64,000 bases of DNA, from contig OZ037767.1 of NCBI GenBank assembly GCA_964035545.1, positions 15,743,498-15,807,497 of the forward strand, in the 5' to 3' direction. The translations under genes and the position numbers were made by a program. The stretch comes from Bugula neritina. Lineage: Eukaryota; Bryozoa; Gymnolaemata; Cheilostomatida; Bugulidae. Positions 25,529-36,629 of this stretch are shown piece after piece. Below the pieces are notes generated by a model. The model saw only the letters and a list, made by a program, of their open reading frames with translations, was not told the DNA's origin and ran no database searches. Numbering within the stretch: the stretch's first letter is position 1; every line of letters starts with the position of its first letter.

Positions 25529-26465
25529 GTGATGGCTCCCGTCAGTTTTGGTCTCTTGGCATTATTCGCTATTGTTAGTTATAGGGTGTTTTATCTATAG
25601 TTGTCATAAATAAGTCAATTTCAGCTTTTAGTGTATAATAGGCAATTAACATGTGCTCTTTCTAGCTGTCCAATCAGTTTTGTGATATTTGCTATGGTTT
25701 ATGAATGATTGGTGTTTTAATGAGCCATTCCATGGTTGGCAAGCTGGTCACGTGATTAGAGCATAATAGCGCGACCTTTAACAATAGTTCAAATAGCGGC
25801 GTAGTGAAGAGCGTAACGTAGTTAAGTATAATTTGACTGAGAATTGTTACTAATAATAAACATGGCTACTAGATCGCGCTGCAAGTTAATAGATAACAGA
25901 TATTAACAATTTAAAAGAATGTTTCTACATTGAAAATTGAGAACAAGGACTGAAGAGTAGTGGTCATAATAGCAATGATGAACTTAGTGGCAACAGTGAT
26001 CCAAAATAGTTAAATTTTATTATGAAACTACGTGGCATTATAGTATTAATCTCTTGGGATAATCATCAAAATGTTCTCATTATACTAAACTCAACTCTGA
26101 AATATTGATTAAGATATTGCAGATATGAATTTTAAATTAATATTTTCATGATCAGCATAAAAAACCGCCCCTAGTAACTAACTTTTGGGCTGATGGAGCT
26201 AATTGAAGACACTGTTGCTAGGTAGATAAACAACGAATTTAGTATAATTTTAAGTCGCCGAACTTTGACTGTTAATTACTCGCAATAATAGAAATCGTTT
26301 GTTGAGGACCGCTGTGTGTATAACCAGGCATATCTCTGGTTCTATTAGACTGATTTTAAAGATTTAAATTGCAATGTGATCACAAAGTCCTACTCTATTC
26401 ATCCACATCAAAAAGTAAAAATCTTGGATGACCCCCAAGAGACCAAAAATGACAGCAGCCATCAC
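25529..26465. mobile_element. 937-bp MITE-like insertion with terminal inverted repeats
   Basis: Copy C of repeat E has the uninterrupted site (GGAATATATTAAAAG, near 32072), so copy B shows an insertion here. The ends are inverted repeats of about 31 bp with a few mismatches: GTGATGGCTCCCGTCAG at the left against GTGATGGCTGCTGTCAT read inward from the right, both continuing to TTTTGGTCTCTTGG. ATAT flanks both sides (25525-25528, 26466-26469), compatible with a 4-bp or a TA target duplication. No ORF of transposase size is present, so it is non-autonomous. Confidence 0.85.
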
Positions 26466-26703
26466 ATATATTAAAAGTGAAACCAAATAATTACTAATAC
26501 CTTATCTAGTTTTGACTATATATTTTTCACAAATATAAACATAGTTATATGCGTATTCCTATTGTGACTGCAGATACCATTGCGGTAACTGAAATCAAAC
26601 TTCATTCTACTTCAAGTTTCAAACATTGTCCCAGTTCAAAGACTAACAAGTAAATAATTAATAACTGTGAAAGCTCCAATAAGTTACTTCATTATTAAAT
26701 AAG

Positions 26704-29700
26704 CAGGGCATAATTTCACAGTATCTCGTCCTCAGACATAACACTTATGTACCAATACGAGATACATTACATCATAATTAAATGTTGTCTATCGGCAAGA
26801 ATTTTGCAGTAGCCAATCATAGTACTATAACAGGGCAGTCTGAGTGTAGTATCTCGTTTATCGGCATAATTATAATAGCCCGTAGTTGAAGATGGAGTTG
26901 GAAGCTTTTCAAATACCTCCCGCATATAATAGCATTTATGCTAGTCCTTAAAACTAAATAAACATTATGGTAGACCAATAATCATGAAAGCTCTACTCAT
27001 TTGTAACTGGAGGATTTGCAGCACCACAATACTAAATTTCTTGCATTGGAGGTGCTTAGGCTGTGTTGTCATAGTTATATGTACTTATTGGGGCTTGGTA
27101 TAAAATTAAACCTGACAATTATAAGGATTAAAGTATTATTGCTGTGGTTTCAACTGACCAACTTTGGAGTTATTATCTCGATTCTTTGTCAGGAATGGTT
27201 AGATAATTTCATGCAATAATGAGTTTTGGCTTTATATCATTATAAATAATGAGTTTTGGCTTTATATCATTATAAATATCTACATTGATGGCAGCTCTGA
27301 GCTAGAATTCTAATATCTTTTCAAGCTCATTGGGTGGCAGCTTATCGGCTAAATTTTATGCAGATATTGAATAATGTGGTTTGATAGTTATGCTATATTG
27401 TTAGGTTCACAAGCATCTTTAAAAAGTTATAATTATTGCATTGACCATAGGTCAAAAAATTATTTAAAGAGAGGGCAGACAACTCCAAAAGATTGGTTTC
27501 GCAGAAGCAAGTAAAATTCAGCTAAACTGAATACTCCAACTGATCAACATTTTCATCTATTGAAATTGAAGAAAAGTTAAATATTATTATACTATTCTAA
27601 TCATGAATAGGCACAAGCTAAAAAGATATTTATTTCAAAATATATAAAAAGTAAAGTAACACAACAATGTTTGCAAACGCAGACCTAAAAATGTGAATAT
27701 TCTAGCTTGAAATTAAGTCTGAAATTCAGACTTTTCTAGGTTGAATTGACTTTAATTGACTCACCAGAAAAAACAATTAATAAAATTATAAAGACAAGCA
27801 TATAATGAATAATGTAGTTCATTAGCAAAACTGGAGGAAAGCACTTTTTTTCTAGAAATTGTTCGATTACATAATACATTTTTGTGCAAATGATATTTTT
27901 TAATGAAATGAAACTGTTTTATTGTTTGGCTAGATGAAGTTTCAAAAGTAATTTTAATATTTTCTCAAATAAAGTAGACATGCACTCCATTTTCACATTT
28001 TTTGGCAAAACATATGATTGGGATTCAGTAGTCAATCAGTTAAGCTTGACACAAGGAGTTGTCACATCCATCCCAAAGAACAAGATCATCTACAATAACA
28101 AACATGGAAAGTACTTAAAATTACATTTAAGTTTACAATAATCCTTAAAATATATGTTGCCTTCTGCAAATGCTAAATAAAACACGATGTAATGCTATGT
28201 TTACTTAGACTAAATCTTGCTGACTTACAATGAAATTCATTCATTTCAATTTGAAAATTCCTGTCAATAACTTGACTCTATGCTAACAACTAATTGTAAT
28301 ACCAAAATCACACTGCTACTTTTAGTTTAGGGAATTTATTTTCATTATTAGTTCAATATTCAGCAGAGGTTTTTCTTTAATGAACAAACAATAGGCATAC
28401 ATGCAGATGAAAGATTAGGTCTAGTGAATACTAATCTTGTGCCTAATAAAAAAAAAATGAAAGACTGCAGGAAAAACTAACAACTCTAAAAAATTGCAAT
28501 TTGAATGAGGCTCAGGCTTTTAGGTGAGCAAGAGTAACCAGAAGAGCTACTTTAATGGAAGAAATTACCGACTGATTGTGTAGTTGCAGGCTGCATGATG
28601 TGTTTTGATTGTCACAACCACTTTTGAAAAAGGAAAATCCATTAAATTAAGACTACTGGCAAACAACAGAACGATAAGGAAAAAACAACCAAGTAGAAAT
28701 TCATTTCTCAAAGCAAACTGTAGTTAATACATTATAGATGCTTAGAAGAAGCAGGCAATAGTGAATGCTATATAGTGTAGATCAGGATTCTATACAATGA
28801 CAAGTAAACTGAAATTCCAGTGCACTTTGAAACTACTTGTAAGAATGGGCTTAGTGCTTTGTAGTGCCTTGAAATTTTTTCAAGTCTAATTGGCACCATG
28901 CTATTAGAATTCGCAGAGAGATGACCCTTTAAACTTTCACTTTAAACTTTAATACCTTCACGATTTTCAGTGAGAAATTCAATTTATCTAGGTCTGAAAT
29001 TTCACCGAGTTGCATTGCAAGCCGCTGGTCAAAATGTTTAGTTTGTGATAACTTAATCAGCTGATTTCAGAATAACAATCATTGGGAATGACATCTTCAT
29101 GTAGATATAGATATTTATGCTTATAATTATATCGGCTGCCTTCATCAATCATCGATACTATGCTGCCAAATCAACTAATTAATTACAGTTGGAAACTTCA
29201 AAGGGCATTGAATAGCAATTAAGCAAGTTATACTTTTAATATTACAAAAAGAACTTATGCATCAATATGATTTAAAATATAGGTGGGCACTCCGCTAGTG
29301 ATATTAACTGAAACTGGAACTTTTTTCATGCAGGAAAAGCAAAAACGCATCTCAACAGAAACCCAAAAATTTCCAGCACACTTTATGCTTTGACAACACG
29401 CACACAATAACTTCGTTTATGGTACAAACCTTTTTGTTGATTGTTCTCCAACATTTTCACTAGAGCAAAGCCGAAAGAAATTTGGAAACTGCATAATGAT
29501 GCCAGCCACCGTGGCATCATCTTCTCTGGAAAATTATTGACAAATCATCACCCAAAAACTTCAGCAAAGCCTCCATCAATAGTATGTAATACTTTAGGTG
29601 AAACTAAAAAGAAAGAGACAATATTTTCGTGTAATTTAACCCATCAATAAACGCATCAATAGTTAGTGTGGCCACGGTTTAAACCTCATTAATTTCATGC

Positions 29701-32311
29701 TATTTCAGGCTTTTACAACTTAAAAGATGTAATTCATCTGCAAGAGAAATGTTAGGTATATGAAATGAGTAGAAGCGCAAAAGCAAGCAGGTATTAAGGA
29801 AGGAAGAGTTAGTAGGTGTACTTTGACTTGCGATAAATCAATGTGATACCAGATGTGAATTTTGAAGTGTGTTTACTCCAATCTCACTGAAAAGGTAGAA
29901 ATAGCTAAATTTACGAGACACACAATATTTTATAAAATACTGCACATTCATTAAAACTTTATAAAACTCTAGTGTGAAGGGTGACTCACACTTTTAAATC
30001 GTTGATGAGGTAAGTTGTAAAAGTTTGATGAGAACCTTTTACTCTATAAATTTATGCAATATAAAATACTCTCCACATATTCAACAGCTACGACGTTTTG
30101 TTGAAGATAAACTTCCTCAACAAATATACAGAAAAAAGCTATTTGAAAGCCAAATTTCATTAGCATATTATAAGATTATTTGTGTTTCATCTTTATAAAC
30201 AATGATTTAGTCATTTAACGCATAACTAATGATTTCACTTTGTTTTTCATTCAATAAAAACTAAGTGTAGTTGGTATTAAAAACAGCTTTCATTTCTCAC
30301 TTTTTTCCTCACCCTAATCTGCGTAGGCAAACAATTGGTTTGTTTCAAACACCACAACAGTAAAGCGTGACAGCATAGCCAGTGGAGAAAACAATCATCT
30401 ATACTGCTGGATCAGTGGCAACTTGCGAGTGTGTCAGAGTAGTGTCTTGTTGTGTGACTCTACAAATAAATTATGAATTTGAATATACTACAAAGTTGCA
30501 AACATTGTTTTAACAAAACACAGCATTTATTTGATATTATATGTAAAGCTCAAGTTGGTATAATATATATCAAATAAATTTTAGCTTTCCTTTTGGATAC
30601 TCTGGAACAAAATAAAAAAATAAACCAAAATTGGGTAAAGCCATGCAAACTAGAGAGAGAAAGAGAGTGGGAGAGGGGGGGGGGTGGGAGAGAAAGGTTA
30701 TGGAGAGAGGATGGAAGAGAGATGGGGTAGAAGAGAGAAAGGGAGAGAGTCAGAGAGATAGTGGAAAAGGGAAGAGAGAAAGGTTAGGAGAGAGAGAAGG
30801 TGGGAGAGACAGAGGGTGGGAGAGAGGGAGGGTGGGAGAGAGGGGGAGAAAGAGAGAGATTGAGTGGAAGGTGTGGGGGAAAGAGACAGAGAGAGGAGTG
30901 AGAGAGCTTCCAAACTAACACCATTGACTTAAAAAATGTTGATAAAAACTGCAGCAAGTCTTTAAAAACGATGCTAGCAAGTTCAAAGCTCACTATAACT
31001 TTCAAAATCAATAAAATGTCAAGTTCAAAAAACTCATCTGCGAGCAAAAAATAGTTACAGAGACAACCAGGTATTGGGCAAGAGCCAGCTAATAGGAGTA
31101 CCTTTTTAGATAAACTGCATGCAGGCACAGTGAGATAGCATCGGTGAGTTGTGTCTTCATTTTAATTTCCTAAAAATGAACATAAACAAATGCTAGTAAT
31201 GAAAGTTTTCAGGGTTATTAAGGGTGCAATTTTATCACTAAACATCATAGCAATAGCAAAAATTGCTCAGTACAAATTTAAGAAAAATTTCTTTCATCCA
31301 TCACATAATACCCGAAATCAAGTCCATTTATTCAATTCATCAAGCTGAAAAACCAAGAATAATCAGAAAGACAGTAAAATCACTTTCTAGTAAAAAACAG
31401 CTTTAGATCATAATTGTTGGGTTCAGCTCTTAAGCTAAGACACCGATGCACTGAAATACGAAAAAGATCAGCATACTTTTGACTGTCACAAAATTTATTT
31501 TACGTGCAACAGACATTTTAAGGTCACCTGCCACCCGCGCAGGACCACGTTGGTGAAAGGTGACCAGATATTTTAAGGTCAATCAAAATCAAGCAAAGTT
31601 CATCGTCATATTGCTTACTGCTTAATGCTGCAGCTTATTTTTGCTTACCAAGTTTCTTTCTGCAGAATAATTGTAGCTAGCTTCTCGATTTGCCATCTTT
31701 ATTCCAGTCCAGGTTCAAATGACATCTTGATCGTTGCAAATATCCATGCAAGCTAAAAAATATTTATCAATCAGTACAACAACAGAAATACTTACAATGA
31801 TCCAAATATTACTATTACATTACTATAACATTACACAGTAACACTATGTTTATAATTGTAATACGGAAGCATGACTTTGTGGTAGTTTGATATGCTATAG
31901 CAAAAGGTAGAAAAATCAACTGAAAAACCAACAGAAATAATCAAGTACAATTAACTAAAGTAAATAAACTTACTGAATAGTAAATATTTTACTATACTTA
32001 GTGAATTGATTGACTTCCACTAGGTTTACTTTCATGATTAAATTCTTCTGTCTATTTTCCAGTTTATAGGAATATATTAAAAGTGAAACCAATTATAATT
32101 ACTATTACCTTATCTAGTTTTGACTATATGTTTTTCACAAATATAAACATAGTTATATGCGTATTCCTATTGTGACTGCAGATACCATTGCGGTAACTGA
32201 AATCAAACTTCATTCTACTTCAAGTTTCAAACATTGTCCCAGTTCAAAGACTAACAAGTAAATAATTAATAACTGTGAAAGCTCCAATAAGTAACTTCAT
32301 TATTAAATAAG
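26704..32311 (+). repeat. Repeat family E, full copy C
   Basis: Longest complete unit, about 5.6 kb. The part 26704-28687 is shared only with copy A. The part 28688-32311 is shared with copy B in direct orientation. It starts CAGGGCATAATTTCACAG and ends ATTATTAAATAAG. Relative to copy A it has about 272 extra bases at 27750-28021. Relative to copy B it has about 75 extra bases near 31826-31900. It holds a two-unit version of the 30-bp tandem repeat (27219-27278) and a GA tract. Apart from a 67-codon and a 69-codon ORF without domains it is non-coding, and its class is unknown. Confidence 0.88.
30651..30907. repeat. Polypurine (GA-rich) tract
   Basis: Counterpart of the tract at 24126-24433 inside copy C, shorter by loss of several GGGAGAGA units. 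Confidence 0.95.
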
Positions 32312-35043
32312 ATACAACTGATTCTACTGTATATGATACTATGGTATCTGTATTAAATTAAAACATAATTATGAAAATCAAAAGTTGTATTTTGAGCACT
32401 TATATTATAGTAATTAAATTAACAGCCTAAAATAGGCACATTAAACCATGATTGGAATTTTTATCCATTTATCTTTATAATTATATTTATTCTTTATTCT
32501 GAAAGTTGACCCAACACTGGTAACAAAACTAAAAGTAATTGATTAAGTATGATTTATTCTTACACACTTTAACGTTATATTTAATCATCCTGACTTTCAG
32601 TCTGTCATAGTGATTACTACTATATAAAAATGACGTTGACTTAGGAGTCATAATTATAGTCACAGTGTTGATAAGTCAACAGTGTAGGATTAACACAGCA
32701 CTAGACTAGTACTACCTCCAGCTTTCAAGTTTATGTTAGGGTATCTCTAAGACTAAAGAGTAACCCTAATAATGTAAGCAAAGAGCAGTGAGTAATAAGC
32801 ATGCTATTCAACTTCAAGTTTCACTAGTACTATAACCAATACCACATGTATTTTAATAAAATTATGTAGCTGGTGAGTGAACCATAAAATTAAATAGGGA
32901 TCAAACTTTGAGCAATATTAATAGAAATAATATTAGGACAGAGGTTTCCAATTATTAGTATGTGAAACCAAAGGGGAATGGATAACTACTATTAGTATTA
33001 TTACATTTACTTTATATTTAGTTTTACCAGTTCGTATTATGATTATCTTACTTTGAATTGTAAAGTATAATAATTATAATATTCATAGTAGTATATTTAT
33101 ATTAGTAATTAATATGTATATTAGTAAAAACATTTGTTTTAAGTTGCTTGTTTATTAAATTATTCTAAATCCTAATAACGATAATCCTAATATTAGTGAT
33201 AATCATTATGCTCATCACTGTCCCCAAGTGCTATCAGTATGACCATCGCAATGTGAACCTAGACGTGAATGTAAAAAGGCACTGCAAAACAGAACATGGG
33301 ATGGAGGCAGATATCCATACCATAATACAAATATCGATATTGAATTTGATAATCATAATTATTATACAAATATAATGATAATAACTACAATGATCAAAAA
33401 TAAATAATACCAAAGAGTTTTCGAATTACTATTCATAAAATCAAATATCACATTTATAAAGATATAATCATATCTATTATTAAATTTAAGTCAATTATAC
33501 TAATAGCAATAGTAATATAAATAGAAAAAAGAATCATTGACCAGGAGTAGGTGCAAAATAAAAGTCAATTTTAAGACAAAGAGTAAGAAAAAATACTAAA
33601 TCGATATTTAAAATTACTTATTTTTAATCTTAGTCACTTACAGTCAGTCTTAGTTTAATTTTTACTACTAAGTCTTTAATTTCAAGTTCATTTTGACAAT
33701 AAACTTGAAGACTTTAACTAAGAATATGTATAATTCAAAATTCCAAACTGGTACAAGTAAAAGTTGCTACTGAAGCTTTGTAATACTATTTTAAATTATT
33801 GGTATGATAGCATTATATTTTGATTCATAGCAATACTGATAGTGACAATTTCAAACATACCCATACCATTACTGTTACAGTTTAAGTTACTATTGCCATT
33901 GTGATTGCCGGTAATGAGTAAATATAACTTAAATTTATATGACTATTACTATTACTATTAGTATTACTATCACTTTCAGTACCGGTCTAGTATCAGTATC
34001 ACCTTAATTCAAAATCAATGTATAATTTATCAAATTACTTTAATATTATCATTTATCAATAATATGTCTATCACTATGATATTATCATGATATTGATTTT
34101 TAATTTAAACATAATAAAATCATAGGTATAATCATAATGATAATCATAATGCTTAATTTTACTTTTAGTTCAGGTTCAATGATTTAAGAGTAAGTGAAAG
34201 TTACTATAACTATTGCCATTGTGATTGCTAGAAATAAGTAAATATAATTTAAATTTATATGACTATTACTATTACCAACACTCAGACTTACTCGGACTCA
34301 CTCTGTCTCTAACTCTAAGTCTTAGTCTGAGTCTCACTCCACCAGAGTGAGAGTGACACTGAATTACTATAACTATTACTATAACTATTAGCAAAATATA
34401 TCAACCTTATGATTATCTTATTAGTTATTACAATATGTTCGGCATTGATGTTGAACTAAAAATATTAATAGTTATTACAATCACAATGACAATGCCAATA
34501 TGATCAAAGACAAATGATTCCAAGCAGTGTCAGTTTGAGTTTAAGTTGAAGGTAAGTTATAAGTTGAAGTAGTACGTAAGTGGTAGTTGATACTGATACT
34601 ATCAGTGATAGGTCTATACTCCATACCAATGAACTCAATAATATTACCTATATATTACCATAAATTATATTACTATTAGTATTACCTATAATTAAAATAT
34701 ATTCTTTCTTTTCCAGCTCAGTGCTTCATACCCTCTACTTAGTCTAATGCCGCGCACATGACGAGAATGTGAGGTGAAGGTCACTCACAGCTAAAATCGC
34801 CAAGGATCTGTAATCCATCACTAGTAGTAGTAGTTCTAGTAGTCGTACTACCAGTAATCTGGCTTCGCTATGACACTACGAATTGAATGTTGACAAGACG
34901 CATGCATGTTTGCTGTTGGTAAACTAATTTTTACTGAATTTTAATCATGCTAAGCTGCAACCTATTTTCTAATGAAATAATATATTCAATAATAATATAA
35001 TAAATATAATAATTATCATTATAATATTTTATCATTTAATTTT
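32304..35043 (+). repeat. Segment S, copy 1 (direct repeat)
   Basis: Nearly identical in the same orientation to 47115-49904, the spacer of the palindrome. It is very AT-rich, made of short degenerate words such as ATTACTATT, AATCATAATG and ACTAGTAGT, and has no coding potential. An internal near-duplication (about 33885-33960 and 34198-34276: TGCCATTGTGATTGC with flanks) is present in both copies. Copy 2 has an extra roughly 33-bp tandem duplication around GCTTCATACC. Confidence 0.92.
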
Positions 35044-35480
35044 ATAACTTTTACTTTTAGTTTTAGTATTTTGGTTTTACATCAAAATTTACATCATTAT
35101 GATTATCATTATGATTACAAAATGAAAATAATTATCATTAATCATTACCTTTTAATTTATGACTATAATTATTGTTAGAATTACCACAATTACAATCATA
35201 ATGATAATCATAATGGCATAATGCCAATGATAATCACAATCGTAACACTAATAATAATAGTAATAGTCAAACTCAAGGATTGAGCCAATGATTCAGATTG
35301 TCTAAATTTAATTAAATAAATTTCAGCCTTGGGTTTAACTTTACAGTTCACAATTTTATTTTACATTACGACTGAGAGTAAGTCATACCTTTCTTGCAGT
35401 TATTTTCAAAGTTTGTAGTTGTACTGGTACAGTAGTAGACCTAGTAGTAGTACTAGTAGTAGTAGTAGTAACAGTACTAT

Positions 35481-35515
<35 letters not shown>

Positions 35516-36629
35516 CTAGTACTAGTAGCAGTACTAGTACTAGTTGTAGTACTAGTATCAGTGGTAGTAGTAATAGGACTGCGATCTTAGATGTAAGTCT
35601 AATGAAATACGAATAATAATAGTATAAGTATAACTTTTACATATTTAGTTTTACTATAAGTGTAAATATAATGAGTAATAGTAAAACTCAAAGTATATAC
35701 ATTAACTCAGTTTAGCATTAATGATAAAATATAATAATTTTAATAAAGTAATATGATCACCATTAGGATTATAATTAAAATTCTTAGTAACACTTTTATG
35801 ATACTCAGTTTAATTTATTAATATTAAACATTAGTTTGGCTACCACAAATAACTAATAAGTGCTACTATAGGTAACTGTAAAGATAAGTATAAATTTAAC
35901 TATAACATACTTACATAGACTATCAGCAATAATAATATATCAGATTGATATTAAACTATATATGGATAATGCAAATCATAGATCATACCTCATGATAATT
36001 ATTCCTAATGATCTTACTTTTTATATGCTGATGCTAATAAGTAGTACTTTTAAATTTGATAACTCATGAATGATGAATAAGATAACAAGAATAATACTGG
36101 ACCTAGTAATACTATTAGTCCTACTACTAGAATTTTTCTATCTTATATTTGTAATACGCTTCTTTTAGTAATACTGCTGGTCAAAGTTAGTGTTAATCAT
36201 ATTTATAGTTAAATGTTGAAGGAATAAATTAGTTCATAACATAAACATTTCACTATGTGAATATGAAATTTAATATGAATATCCCAATTACACTTGCTGT
36301 TGCTCTTTAGAGACTAGAGTTATAACTTATAACTATGATATAATAATGAATACCATTATTTTAACTAATCATATTACTCAGCTAATGTTAATGATAACTG
36401 TAAGTCTAAAAACCATTACGGTTATAGGTATCACTGACTAATATTAATAATAATATAATCATTCGTTTTATACTTGTACCTATATTTATATTTATACTTA
36501 TACCTATTTTTATACTTATGATCATATCTATACTTTCACGTATGCTTGTACATTTTACTCATAGTATCAGGGTGGCAATCGAAAAGTCATAATCGATATG
36601 CTAATCTAATAATAGAACCAACTGCACTA
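35044..36629. other. AT-rich simple-sequence region, no gene
   Basis: Continues the degenerate triplet-like composition of segment S, with many ATTATC and AATAAT words and local inverted repeats such as ATGATTATCATTATGATT near 35098 against AATCATAATGATAATCAT near 35193. No gene is recognised. The ORF at 35419-35616 is poly-Ser from a triplet repeat. Confidence 0.7.
35427..35578. repeat. (TAG)n / (AGT)n microsatellite
   Basis: Interrupted TAG/AGT triplet array with CTAG and ACTAGTACT interruptions; the longest pure run is in 35478-35515. It gives a serine-only reading frame, which is not evidence of a gene. Confidence 0.95.

Larger units (their letters stand above)
22163..26703 (+). repeat. 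Repeat family E, copy B (5'-truncated)
   Basis: Direct repeat of 28688-32311, differing mainly by a 937-bp MITE (25529-26465), about 75 bp missing near 25350 and length changes in the GA tract. The first 1984 bp of the full unit (26704-28687) are missing. The 3' end, ATTATTAAATAAG, is identical in copies B and C. Here it abuts directly the first base of the next, full unit at 26704, giving a head-to-tail pair with the first member 5'-truncated. No reverse transcriptase or transposase is visible. Confidence 0.9.

Noticed and set aside
22163-32311. Repeat E as a Helitron
   Set aside because: No TC start, no CTRR end with a preceding hairpin, no Rep/helicase coding sequence.
35419-35616. Poly-serine ORF
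   Set aside because: Direct product of a (TAG)n/(AGT)n microsatellite; no start context, no flanking exon.
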